Positions 23,637 to 32,659 of a stretch of DNA of 64,000 nt are shown here, piece by piece. Numbering within the stretch: the stretch's first letter is position 1; each line of letters starts with the position of its first letter. The position numbers and the translations under genes were made by a program. The DNA comes from Magnetococcales bacterium (GTDB taxonomy: Bacteria > Pseudomonadota > Magnetococcia > Magnetococcales > DC0425bin3). Below the pieces are notes generated by a model. That model was given only the letters and a program-made list of their open reading frames with translations. It had not been told where the DNA came from and ran no database searches. The stretch covers positions 1-64,000 of the forward strand of contig JADGCO010000001.1 in assembly GCA_015228935.1 (NCBI GenBank), in the 5' to 3' direction.

Positions 23637-26096
23637 ATGACCCATTTTAACGAACAACATCGGAAACTTGCCGACCTGTTCCAGGAAGCCGCCCGGCAAC
23701 GGCAGTTGATGGAACCCTGGCTTGATGACCAAAAATTCTCCGATGATCAAAACGGCCAGATATGGTATGCCATCGACACAGATATTGCCAAGCTCTATCT
23801 GCTTCCAGAAGATATGTCAATCTCCCGTATCCCTCAAGATGGTATCTCTGGAGATGGAGCAGGGCCACGGGATGGATATGCCGAAATATTTCCAGGTGAC
23901 AACTCGGACGAAAGCAGCAAAACATCCACCATCGCATTGGGCCAGGCCTTGGCCAACCATATTTTTTTCCACATCACTGGACCGGTACCCATGGCGGTAT
24001 TTCCTCCCACCCGGGAAGAGTTGCGCCGGGTCTATCTGGGCATTGCCAGGGATGCCGACCTGGAACAAATAAAAGCAACGGATGAATTGCAACAACTCCA
24101 ACAAATTTATGCAGGTTTGTCCGGGGTGGCCGATGACAACCTGCGCCGGGAACGGTTGGCACAAAATGCCCCCAACATCAATTCCATTCTCTTCGGATTG
24201 GGAGCCAACAGGGAACTGTTGCGTTTTTCCTATTTGCTGGACCGGCAACGCATGTCTGGAATTGAGGATTTGGCAAACAATCCGGATGCCGTTCGTTTGG
24301 GCTTCCCTGCTGAAGCATTCTCTGAACCCGATCAGGTGGCTGAAAAAGTTTCATTCGGCCTTCTCAAAGAACAATGGTTTGTACGCCTTGAAGAGGAATT
24401 CATCCAAAGAACCGGCGTGAATCAATGTGACATATTTCAGAGAATTTTGAACCAATTTGACAGCGATGCCGAACTCTTGGCCTGGATCGAATGGACCAAC
24501 AAGCATCTGAAAAATACCAGACATCGTCTGGTCCTGCTAACCGGTTCCATGCAACTGTTTCGCGTCGCCAGCAGACACAAACATGACTTGCAGGGCACGC
24601 AACCTGAAAAATCCTTTGCAGATCTCTACCTGCGCCATCCCAGGGCCTACCTGGCTGAACCGGACGTGTTGTTCCCCTCTGTCGATGAAGCCTCTCGGAG
24701 TGACGATCAAAAGGAACACAAAAAAAAGCGCTTTTTGGATTGGCTGGATACTTTCTTGTCCCATTCCAAGGGATATGATCCCGACGAAGGCGACCGAAAA
24801 AAATTGGAAGAAGCCGCACGGGATGCCTTGGAAACCCAACCCAACCTGTTGGGGGATTTTCAGAAACGCTGGGATGAATACCGGTTTTCGGTACAATTGG
24901 CTCACCCTTTCAGTGATCCGTCGTTGAAAAACACCTCTGCATCCCATGCCAATCATCAGAAACTCCAGCGGCTTTTTGCCGCCACGCAAGACCTGGATGA
25001 TTTGCGTCAGGGACTCAAGGCCCTGGTAGATGAACAAATCGAGACCAACTGGCAGGCGTGCTTCAACATGGCCACCCTGGCCGGCTACAGTCTGCTGTTT
25101 CAGCGTATGCGGGGCACCGAAATACCCACCCAAAACCCGCCGCCCATCTATTTCGGCAGCCTGCCGGAGGCAAGGCAATTCATCATGAAACTGCCTTTCT
25201 TGACCCTGATCCAACAAGCCCGGGAAAAGAATGAAAAACTGGATGCCGTAAAATTTCATCAAACCTTGACTGCCCTGCGCCTGGAGGATCCCTCTTGCTA
25301 CACCTACCACCTGGGATTTGCCACTCTCTTTGCCATGGAAGGGGCATGGCCAGTCGCCAACATTCAAGCCAAACGGGCCTATATCATCGCAGAACGCAGG
25401 GATGACGAACATATCACAGGTCGGGAAGCCGCCTACATGCAGGCCGTGGCTGTCCGACGCAGTGCAAAACATGTGACCGATCTGTTGCAGGTACGAAAAC
25501 ACCTGGATACCGCCAGAGAGTGCCTGAAGATGGATCTGAACCGTTTATCTCCAACCATCACCACAGCACTCCGTTTTGACGCAGAAGACCTGGCCTTGAA
25601 TGTTTCTGCGCACCTGTTCAGAATTTTTTGCGATGAAAAAATACCGGTCGAATTAAACGTTCTCTCCCTGCAAGAGACCGAAGCATTATTCAAGGAACTG
25701 ATCCGTTCACTGCATGATCAATATTCAACAGAAGACATATGGGTCATTCGCCATGTGGAACGAAAACTGATCACCAACCTGTTGATGGCAGCCCTGTTGC
25801 AGCAAAAAGAAACTCCCGAATCTGTGCCATCCTCCGACTATCGACCCTGGGTCGAACGCCTGGAAAAAAGCATCGAAAACAAACAGGAGGATATCGTCCC
25901 TGTCAAAGTGACCTTCCTGATCCGCGCCATCGTGCTGGCAACCAACTGGTGGACTACAGAGGATAAACAGAAACGCAAGGAATCTGCCAAAGAATTAAAC
26001 CTTCAATTGACCGACCAGGCGATCAAAGACAAATTCCGTTCCATGCTGCCCTATGATCGTCGGCGCTACCAGTTTTTGCGTGATTTTGTCAATTGA
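23637..26096 (+). CDS. Large cytoplasmic protein with PIN-like N-terminal region, third gene of cassette
   Basis: 819 residues. The N-terminal ~340 residues have the order of a PIN-like nuclease with an insertion: 'WYAIDTDIAKLYLLPE' (D47, D49), an acidic helix 'DSDAELLAWIEWTN' near 274-287, and 'RLVLLTGSMQLF' near 297-308, where canonical PIN domains have TGD; then 'LRHPRAYLAEPDVLF'. The last ~450 residues are helical and TPR-like. The PIN reading is inference at moderate to low confidence, and the Ser in place of the last Asp would weaken catalysis. RBS AAAAGGGATCAGG precedes ATG 23637. A hairpin at 26117 ends the unit. Confidence 0.6.
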   Translation: MTHFNEQHRKLADLFQEAARQRQLMEPWLDDQKFSDDQNGQIWYAIDTDIAKLYLLPEDMSISRIPQDGISGDGAGPRDGYAEIFPGDNSDESSKTSTIALGQALANHIFFHITGPVPMAVFPPTREELRRVYLGIARDADLEQIKATDELQQLQQIYAGLSGVADDNLRRERLAQNAPNINSILFGLGANRELLRFSYLLDRQRMSGIEDLANNPDAVRLGFPAEAFSEPDQVAEKVSFGLLKEQWFVRLEEEFIQRTGVNQCDIFQRILNQFDSDAELLAWIEWTNKHLKNTRHRLVLLTGSMQLFRVASRHKHDLQGTQPEKSFADLYLRHPRAYLAEPDVLFPSVDEASRSDDQKEHKKKRFLDWLDTFLSHSKGYDPDEGDRKKLEEAARDALETQPNLLGDFQKRWDEYRFSVQLAHPFSDPSLKNTSASHANHQKLQRLFAATQDLDDLRQGLKALVDEQIETNWQACFNMATLAGYSLLFQRMRGTEIPTQNPPPIYFGSLPEARQFIMKLPFLTLIQQAREKNEKLDAVKFHQTLTALRLEDPSCYTYHLGFATLFAMEGAWPVANIQAKRAYIIAERRDDEHITGREAAYMQAVAVRRSAKHVTDLLQVRKHLDTARECLKMDLNRLSPTITTALRFDAEDLALNVSAHLFRIFCDEKIPVELNVLSLQETEALFKELIRSLHDQYSTEDIWVIRHVERKLITNLLMAALLQQKETPESVPSSDYRPWVERLEKSIENKQEDIVPVKVTFLIRAIVLATNWWTTEDKQKRKESAKELNLQLTDQAIKDKFRSMLPYDRRRYQFLRDFVN

Positions 26097-26116
26097 CCTG
26101 CGTCCACCTTGAACCG

Positions 26117-26143
26117 AAAGGCTGTTTATCCTGGATAGCCTTT
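26117..26143 (+). terminator. Hairpin terminator after the three-gene cassette
   Basis: AAAGGCT (26117-26123) pairs with AGCCTTT (26137-26143), followed by AAAACTCTTTTTTG. Works for the plus-strand cassette; the T-run also touches the end of the minus-strand permease fragment. Confidence 0.5.
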
Positions 26144-26473
26144 AAAACTCTTTTTTGTGGATATCAATCAAGCCAACAACCGTCAACAGAAACAAATAGA
26201 TGACAGTTGTGATGCCATTAGCAAGAAGATCCCTGACCGAGCCGGTGTGATACACGAGCCAGTCGGTCACGGTGAAACGTTGCAGGCTGGGAAGAAACCC
26301 GGCAATGAAGGCCAGGGCCTGCTGGGCAGCCACATTGGTCCAATGGGGGTCGGCATGGGCGGCCGGCGGGCCAGCAGCAAAAAAGTCTCCATGGAGCGGG
26401 CCAGAAGATAAAAACCCGCCGTCAGGGTCAAGGCCAGGGTGGCGTGGGTGACGGATTGGGCGAGGAGCCTCCC
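26142..26473 (-). pseudogene. Duplicated 3' end of ABC permease gene, frameshifted
   Basis: About 330 bases nearly identical (roughly 90 percent by eye) to the 3' end of the permease gene at 27844-28635, sharing 'QRFTVTDWLVYHTGSVRDL' and the terminal 'LIDIHKKEF'. A one-base deletion relative to the full copy (GCGGCCGGCGG against GCGGCTTGGCGG) breaks the frame at 'LLLAR'. The homology stops abruptly near 26473. Not functional; useful as the footprint of a duplication or insertion. Confidence 0.8.
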
Positions 26474-26558
26474 ACATGGGCAATTCGCCGAAGCGGTACC
26501 GAGATAAACGGGCCAACATGAATAACTTGCTATTTCTTGCTCCATTTTTACGTTGAGA

Positions 26559-27530
26559 TTACGTCGTTCCGCCGCTCGCCTCGTTACCAAATACATCCTG
26601 CAACGAGTGGGCATCCATTGCCAGATCCGTCCACGCACGCAGCCTATCGAGATCCGATGCAAGCACCTTCGTCGCAACCCAGGTTGGCAAGTCGGGGAAA
26701 CGACGCTGGAGAATTTGCAGCAAAATAGCGGCTCCACCTTCTTGCCGCCATTCTTTTTGTTTCACGTCTCTCCAGGTTTCCATTCTGGTCTGTAACATGG
26801 ATGGCACCTTCAGCAAATCAATGGGGTTACCCGTTGGCAGAGAATTGTCGCTGCTTAAGACATTCATGGCGTTCAGGAGCATAGAGGCCAGAACCTGTCG
26901 CAGTTCTGCAAATTCCGGATGATGTTCAAGCCACGCAATGACAGCTTCTGCCAACATGGGCAGATCTTCTGGAGAGTGGCATTGCTCAACCCGGAACACC
27001 AATGCCGACATTGAATTACGTCGTTTCAGATCCTCAGTCAGGAAACGGCATTCATCAATCAGGAAAAAACGACCATTCGGTTGATATTTCCAGAGTGGCG
27101 AGCCATCAGGCAGGTCAATCAAGGCTTGCAAACAAACCGGTGTCAGCCAGGGAGTATCGCCATTGTGCAGTACCATAGGAAAGAGCGGTGGCAAAGGTCC
27201 CTGGGCCGGAATGCGTTTTTCGTGCAACAATTGGAGCCACAACAGGCACATGTACACGATCACGCGCAGGACCATCCACCGGTCTGACTTGGACTGTAAC
27301 TCCAGCAATACCAATAAATAAACATCGGATCCAGATTTGGTTGGAATGCGCCAGATGATATCACTGGTCCGTTTGGGCAACCCGGGTACCTGAAATTTGG
27401 TTTTGACAGGTTCCATCCTGGCCAAATCAAGATCCTGAACCCATGGTTCGGTCACAAACTGCTGCATCAGATCCGCCATCATGGCCGGATGCTCGTAGAG
27501 TTGATGGTAAAGACCGTCGTGATCCGTCAT
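26559..27530 (-). CDS. Rpn-family PD-(D/E)XK nuclease (recombination-promoting / transposase_31 type)
   Basis: 323 residues from ATG at 27530. Begins 'MTDHDGLYHQLYEHPAMM', characteristic of Rpn proteins, followed by the nuclease core 'RTSDIIWRI' (Asp) and 'LLVLLELQSKSDRWM' (Glu-x-Gln), then 'PVVL'-type and 'GSPLWKYQP' segments and a helical tail. Rpn proteins are DNA endonucleases linked to recombination and to phage defence. It sits between the full permease gene and its duplicated 3' end, in the same orientation, so it may have been inserted with a duplication of flanking DNA. It appears intact. Confidence 0.8.
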   Translation of the reverse strand: MTDHDGLYHQLYEHPAMMADLMQQFVTEPWVQDLDLARMEPVKTKFQVPGLPKRTSDIIWRIPTKSGSDVYLLVLLELQSKSDRWMVLRVIVYMCLLWLQLLHEKRIPAQGPLPPLFPMVLHNGDTPWLTPVCLQALIDLPDGSPLWKYQPNGRFFLIDECRFLTEDLKRRNSMSALVFRVEQCHSPEDLPMLAEAVIAWLEHHPEFAELRQVLASMLLNAMNVLSSDNSLPTGNPIDLLKVPSMLQTRMETWRDVKQKEWRQEGGAAILLQILQRRFPDLPTWVATKVLASDLDRLRAWTDLAMDAHSLQDVFGNEASGGTT

Positions 27531-27599
27531 TTCAACATACTCTTTGCATGGTCCTGGAATGCAAACAACTTCTGAAGTGTGCAGATGATATGGAGCCAA

Positions 27600-27843
27600 A
27601 CCAAGTTGAGGCTATTTCTCTGATTCTGGATTGTCCAGGATTTCACCCCTCCAGTCCATCGAAATCTGTCATCCTGATCCTGCCGGAATACCCGGACCTG
27701 GGTTTCGGGCAGGTAGTCCTGTCATCCTGGTTTGCCGAAGTACCGGAAGAATCGGGCCGAAATACCCGAAATTGGACCGGTATACCTGGAACCGGAATCG
27801 GGCCAAATGAGCCAACAGGTCAGGATCACATGCGCAAGACGGG
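27600..27843. other. Non-coding repeat-rich spacer
   Basis: Between the Rpn gene and the intact permease. It holds several scattered imperfect repeats built on CCGGAATACC / CCGAAATACC / GGACCGGTATACC and no coding frame that looks genuine. It probably contains the promoter for the minus-strand Rpn gene. Confidence 0.5.
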
Positions 27844-28635
27844 CTAAAACTCTTTTTTGTGAATATCAATCAAGCCGATAATCGTCAACAAAAATAGATA
27901 AATAACGGTCGTGATGCCGATGGTGACGAGGTCCCTGACCGAGCCGGTGTGGTACACGAGCCAGTCGGTCACGGTGAAACGTTGCAGGCTGGGGAGAAAT
28001 CCGGCAATGAAGGCCAGGGCCTGCTGGGCAGCCACATTGGTCCAATGGGGGTCGGCATGGGCGGCTTGGCGGGCCAGCAGCAAAAAAGTTTCCATGGAGC
28101 GGGCCAGAAGATAAAAACCCGCCGTCAGGGTCAAGGCCAGGGTGGCGTGGGTGATGGATTGGGCGAGAAGCAGGGAGAGAGCGGCGATCAGGGTCAACTC
28201 CCCGGCAAGGGTCATGCACCAGAGCCAGACCTGGCCAAAAGGGGCAAACGGGAGCAGGGCCAGGCCACTCACCAGGGCCAGGAGCAGAGCAGCCAGGGCA
28301 AATCCCCCCAGCTTGCCCAAAAACAGCACCGAACGCGGCAGGGGCAAGGCCAGGAGCATGTCGATTCCCCGGCGTTGAATGTCCCGGCTCACGGCAAAAG
28401 TGACCAGGACTGCCATCTGAAACACCGCTCCCAACCGCAACAAAAATCCCAGAATGGCAACCTGCGCCATTTCTGTTTCGATCAAAAACAGAGGGTCCAA
28501 ATAGACCGCCAACACCCAACCCAGCCCAATCATCAGGAGCGTGGTGCGGATCAGGCGTTCCCGTAACGCCTCTTGGAGGGTGAAACGGGCCAGGTGAAGC
28601 AGGGCGGACCAGACGGAAGGCATGGCAGGAAGCAC
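27844..28635 (-). CDS. ABC-2 type permease (NosY-like)
   Basis: 263 residues with about six membrane helices: cytoplasmic amphipathic start 'LARFTLQEALRERLIRTTLL', a loop 'SRDIQRRGIDMLLALPLPRSVLFLGK' typical of NosY-type permeases, and the terminal helix ending 'LIDIHKKEF'. It has no ATPase of its own next door; the ATPase at 14547 is the plausible partner, separated by the island. The start is GTG 28635, one base after the upstream stop, or ATG 28623. It is transcribed with the pilin-like gene upstream (28637-29467). Confidence 0.75.
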   Translation of the reverse strand: MLPAMPSVWSALLHLARFTLQEALRERLIRTTLLMIGLGWVLAVYLDPLFLIETEMAQVAILGFLLRLGAVFQMAVLVTFAVSRDIQRRGIDMLLALPLPRSVLFLGKLGGFALAALLLALVSGLALLPFAPFGQVWLWCMTLAGELTLIAALSLLLAQSITHATLALTLTAGFYLLARSMETFLLLARQAAHADPHWTNVAAQQALAFIAGFLPSLQRFTVTDWLVYHTGSVRDLVTIGITTVIYLFLLTIIGLIDIHKKEF

Positions 28636-28636
28636 A

Positions 28637-29467
28637 TCAAGGCAGTCGGCGGGCCTGCACCGTGCGAAATTTCAGGACCAGGGGTGAAATCCACATGACG
28701 ACATCGTCCCCGCCCCGGCTGAATGTACTGCTGGTGGCATCGAAGTTGGTTTGTTCCTCCAGGGTCTGGGCACCGGCGGTGGAAATCTGGTTGCCATTCA
28801 GGGTGAAAGCACCAAAGCTGTTGGCACCATGGGACATGAATACTGCCGGAATGCCGGTCGCAATCACTCTGCCGATGACCGGATTGGCCGAGTCGCGGGA
28901 ATCCCTGATGGTGATATCACCATCGGTCACCCCCGCCGGGCAGGTCAATGCAAAAGAAGAGGATGTCTCGGATGTGGCATTGGTGGGGGCATTGCAACCA
29001 TTATAGCTGTTCTGAGAAATATCATCGGCATACACACCGGTCACCTGGTAGGTGAACAGATGACTCCAGGGGTCCACGGGGGCGACTCCCAGGGTTCTCC
29101 AGGGAATAAATCCCCGGAACAGTCCACTGGCATTGGCGACACAGGTCACTCCCGCCGTTTGATTTTCCAGGCCATCAAAATCGGTATCCGGGCAGGGAAG
29201 GCGACCGTTGGCCAGGGCAAAACCAAATATGGACTCTTTGATTTCGACCAACTGGTCGTGGGTCTTTTCAGCGCGGCGTTTCAGGGACTGGGCATGGATG
29301 GCATTGATCGCCCCACCCAGCATCAGACCGGCAATCACCATGACGATGGCCATTTCGATCAAGGTGAAACCGGCAACGTTTCCCCGGATTGGCACAGAAA
29401 AACAGCCCAAAAATCCAGATATCTGCATACTTTTCCGGTTGCGTCTTCTTGTCGCCGACATGGGCAT
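28637..29467 (-). CDS. Minor type IV pilin-like protein
   Basis: 276 residues with a long leader and prepilin motif 'GNVAG' then 'FTLIEMAIVMVIAGLMLGG' (Glu5). The head shares 'LPCPDTDFDGLEN' and 'PW.HLFTYQVTG' with the minor pilin at 11335, showing common ancestry, but it lacks the Thr/Ser stalk and tip domain. Cysteines at the 'CPDTD', 'VTCVAN', 'YNGCNAP' and 'LTCPAG' positions suggest two disulfides. It is the only pilin gene on the minus strand and lies at the edge of the msh operon, consistent with an inversion. Confidence 0.75.
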   Translation of the reverse strand: MPMSATRRRNRKSMQISGFLGCFSVPIRGNVAGFTLIEMAIVMVIAGLMLGGAINAIHAQSLKRRAEKTHDQLVEIKESIFGFALANGRLPCPDTDFDGLENQTAGVTCVANASGLFRGFIPWRTLGVAPVDPWSHLFTYQVTGVYADDISQNSYNGCNAPTNATSETSSSFALTCPAGVTDGDITIRDSRDSANPVIGRVIATGIPAVFMSHGANSFGAFTLNGNQISTAGAQTLEEQTNFDATSSTFSRGGDDVVMWISPLVLKFRTVQARRLP

Positions 29468-29742
29468 TCCTTCATCCGCATGAATATTCCAGGTTTTTCA
29501 AGTCCTCTGCAAGAATCCAAACCAGCCATGCATTTAATACAAAGTTGTTTAAAATCAAAACTTTGAAATTCATGCTGCAACCGGTTCCGGTACGTTTCCG
29601 ACTCGTTTTTGCCGGGAACGCCGTCCTGACAGCCAACAAGGCGATGGCACAGGCCGGTGCCGGGTGATATACTACTCCCCAAAAAAAACGATGCAAGCCA
29701 TGTAAATGGTGTCGGTACCAATCAAAACAATCGGGTGGACCC
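29468..29742. promoter_or_regulatory. Divergent intergenic region
   Basis: 275 bases between the minus-strand pilin gene and the plus-strand sensor gene, so promoters for both should lie here. An inverted pair CAAAGTT / AACTTTG (29540-29546, 29559-29565) is visible in an AT-rich stretch and could be an operator. A GATATACT stretch near 29666 is a weak -10 candidate for the sensor gene. Confidence 0.3.
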
Positions 29743-30945
29743 ATGCCTTCAGCCTCCAGCCTGCGACCTGTGGCCGCGGTGGTGATTTCTCTTTTCCTTC
29801 TTTTGGTTGCCCTGCTCAATGTGCGCAATCACCATATGTATCATGGGCGTTTTCTGGCCCTGGTCAATGAACATCTGGCGACCCACATTGTCATGCAAAC
29901 CAACAGGATGATCAACGATGTCTTTCAGGTTCAGCAGTTTCTGACCGACATATCCGCAACCATGGGTCTGGACGGCCTGGATGACGGTTTTGACCGGGCG
30001 TGGCAGGCGTCTGAATCATTTCAGGGTCGATTGGCCCAGCTCAGACTCCTGTTTTCCGGACCTTGGCATGGAAAAATGAGCTCAACAGTCAGCCTGGATG
30101 ATCTGGGCAACCGCTTTCAACTCTTTCACAGTACGGGCGTCGAAATGGCGCAGGCCTATATCCACAGCGGCACCCTGCGTGGCAATGAGATCATGAGGCG
30201 TTTTGACGCAGAAGCCGATGCCCTGGCCGACGAATTGACAAAAATTTCTGAAGAATCCGCCGTTATTTTTTCCGCCAACCCATATCCGGAAGAGAGTGAT
30301 CCGGTTGCTTCTGGTGCGCTTGACAGACTCTGGGTCTATTTGATGGGCACTGAAATTCGGACCCATTTCCAGAATTTCCATGTAAATCTGATCAAAAACC
30401 GTCCAAAAAACAATCTGTCGCAACAGACCGGTCTGCTCGCCCAGGATTTATCAACCCAGGTCGTCCAAATACAACAATGGCTGACCGATATTTCTGTGAC
30501 CCGCGGTCAAGATGGATTGAATCGCGGCTGGGAAAATGCACATTCAAGAGCAATCAGGTTTTTGTCGGCGCAGGCTGAATTCCAGAAAATGGTCCAGGAG
30601 ATGAATGATCGACAAAAAGCGCAAAGTATTGTGGAGTTGCAACCTCATTTTGAACGATATTATGCCACCGGCCTGGCCATGGCCACGGCCTACATTGAAG
30701 GAGGGGCACCCCATGGCAATCCACTCATGAAGCAGTTTGATGCCATGGCGGACGAGCTGAACAATATTTTGCAAAAGTTCATTGAACCATCCCCGGATGA
30801 TTTCCAGATCGGCATGGTACATGTGGATTTTTTGCAGTATTCATTGCATGATACTCGAAATGTTTTAATGATCATTTTATTTTTGATGTTTCTTCTCAAC
30901 GGCATTTCCCTGTGGTGGTTGGACCTGGCGCGGCGCTCCGGCTGA
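29743..30945 (+). CDS. Membrane sensor with tandem four-helix modules and no output domain
   Basis: 400 residues. Membrane helices at ~9-27 and ~372-393 enclose a periplasmic region of two homologous helical modules: 'QVQQFLTDISATMGLDGLDDG' in the first corresponds to 'QIQQWLTDISVTRGQDGLNRG' in the second, and both carry 'GTLRGNEIMRRFDAEADAL' / 'GAPHGNPLMKQFDAMADEL'. This looks like the ligand-binding half of a chemoreceptor, but the protein ends 13 residues after the second helix, without HAMP or signalling domain. GGGTGG precedes the ATG. It may signal through a partner or be a receptor remnant. Confidence 0.65.
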   Translation: MPSASSLRPVAAVVISLFLLLVALLNVRNHHMYHGRFLALVNEHLATHIVMQTNRMINDVFQVQQFLTDISATMGLDGLDDGFDRAWQASESFQGRLAQLRLLFSGPWHGKMSSTVSLDDLGNRFQLFHSTGVEMAQAYIHSGTLRGNEIMRRFDAEADALADELTKISEESAVIFSANPYPEESDPVASGALDRLWVYLMGTEIRTHFQNFHVNLIKNRPKNNLSQQTGLLAQDLSTQVVQIQQWLTDISVTRGQDGLNRGWENAHSRAIRFLSAQAEFQKMVQEMNDRQKAQSIVELQPHFERYYATGLAMATAYIEGGAPHGNPLMKQFDAMADELNNILQKFIEPSPDDFQIGMVHVDFLQYSLHDTRNVLMIILFLMFLLNGISLWWLDLARRSG

Positions 30946-31078
30946 TGGGTTGGCTTCCTTTTTGCGTGATCGGGCTGTGATTTCTCTCTTGCCCTTGTGG
31001 GTCACCGATTGAACCAGGGGCAAGCTGTGTGGGCCTGTTGGCAAGATGGGTGATGTATCAGGAAGCGAGTGGCCAACC

Positions 31079-32659
31079 ATGTATCTGCACCATTTCGGAT
31101 TACAGCGGGATCCCTTTTCCTTGACACCGGACACGGAACTTTTTTTCGGTGGCGGAAATCGTGAATTGATCCTGAAAATGTTGATCCAATCCATCCTGGC
31201 TGGAGAAGGAATCGTCAAGGTGGTCGGCGAAGTGGGCAGCGGCAAGACCATGCTGTGCCGAACCCTTGGGCAGCATTTGTCCGGGCAGGTGGAAGTGGCC
31301 ATGTTGATCAATCCACACATTTCCCCGGCCCAGGTGGCGACCACCATTTTGCAGGAGTTCCGGTTGACGCCTGACCCATCCGGGAACCAGACGGTCAATC
31401 ATCAACTCCTGCTGAACCATCTGGTGGCCCTGCATCGGAGCGGTCGGCAGGCCGTGGTCCTGGTCGAAGAGGCTCACGGCATGCCCATGGCCACCCTGGA
31501 AGAGCTGCGCCTGTTGAGCAACCTGGAAACCACCCGCACCAAGTTGCTTCAGATCGTGCTGTTCGGGCAACCGGAACTGGACCGGATTCTGGCCGCGCAT
31601 GAAAATCGTCAATTTCTTGAACGGATCACGACCAGCTTTCATTTATCGCCCTTGTCGTTGCAGGAGACGGAACACTATCTGCAACGCCGGTTGTGGGCAA
31701 CGGGCTATCAGGGACAACAACTCTTTACCAAACGTGCAGTCCGGCACCTGTTTTTGATATCACGCGGAAGTATTCGCAAAATCAATATACTGGCACACAA
31801 GGCGTTGCTTGCGGCCTTTACGGAACTTGCGGTGACGGTACACACCCGGCATGTCCGATCAGCCATCGCTTCCAGTGAATTTTTTCCCGGTACCCTGGCA
31901 TGGTACCGCCCCATGCTGGCGGCTGCTGGCCTGATGGCCGTGATTGTGGGAGGGACGCTTCTGCATTCGTGGGGCAACACGGCCCCACAGACAGCCGAAA
32001 AATTCCAGGATTTCCAGAGTGCCCTATCGGATTCTCTCCCCGGAACGAGAATTGAAAAAGATCCAGGATTCATTTCCGTGCGCACTGCACGGTCCAAGGA
32101 TGATTCCAAGACATTTACTCCTGCTTCCGGGCTGCTGTCCTCTTCACCGGATGATGTTTTTCTGTCGTTTCTTGACATTCCCGCGATTCAGGGCGACCTG
32201 ACCGGAAAAAAAATGCCCCTGGTGGATACTTTCCCGTCGTCCCGAAACAAGGGCCAATATGTACTTCCCGGAAAACGGTCTGCTCCATATGATTCTCATC
32301 CCTATATGAACAGGGGGGATCCCTATGAAGAACGAATTCTTGCAGCACACTCCTGGATCGAAACAAGCGAGAATGCCCATTTCACCATCCAGTTGATGGT
32401 GCTTCCCGGTGATACCATCCTGGCGAATTTTGAAAAAAACATGCTGGATCTGATACCGGAGATCCGGCAACGGAAACTGCATGTCATGCGCCTGTTGGAC
32501 AATCGCCTGCTTGTCTTTCTGGACGAATTTTCCAGTTGGCAGGAGGCTGAGAATATTGTGCAACGCCTGGCAAAGGTCATGCAGACCCAGCACCCCTATG
32601 TCATTCCCGTGCAGCAGGCACGGGAAAAAGTGTATCGGCTGGCCAGATTCCATGGATGA
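31079..32659 (+). CDS. mshM: MshM-like AAA ATPase with SPOR-like C-terminus
   Basis: 526 residues from ATG 31079 ('MYLHHFGLQRDPFSLTPDT', the standard start of MshM/ExeA proteins). Walker A 'GEVGSGKT' near 50-57, Walker B 'VVLVEEAHG' near 126-134. After a membrane helix (~280-297) a periplasmic part ends in a SPOR-like domain ('FTIQLMVLPGDTIL', 'SWQEAENIVQRL'), a peptidoglycan-binding fold. The family couples ATP use to placing the secretin in the cell wall. First of four genes joined by 4-base ATGA overlaps with mshL, mshN and mshE. Confidence 0.82.
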   Translation: MYLHHFGLQRDPFSLTPDTELFFGGGNRELILKMLIQSILAGEGIVKVVGEVGSGKTMLCRTLGQHLSGQVEVAMLINPHISPAQVATTILQEFRLTPDPSGNQTVNHQLLLNHLVALHRSGRQAVVLVEEAHGMPMATLEELRLLSNLETTRTKLLQIVLFGQPELDRILAAHENRQFLERITTSFHLSPLSLQETEHYLQRRLWATGYQGQQLFTKRAVRHLFLISRGSIRKINILAHKALLAAFTELAVTVHTRHVRSAIASSEFFPGTLAWYRPMLAAAGLMAVIVGGTLLHSWGNTAPQTAEKFQDFQSALSDSLPGTRIEKDPGFISVRTARSKDDSKTFTPASGLLSSSPDDVFLSFLDIPAIQGDLTGKKMPLVDTFPSSRNKGQYVLPGKRSAPYDSHPYMNRGDPYEERILAAHSWIETSENAHFTIQLMVLPGDTILANFEKNMLDLIPEIRQRKLHVMRLLDNRLLVFLDEFSSWQEAENIVQRLAKVMQTQHPYVIPVQQAREKVYRLARFHG

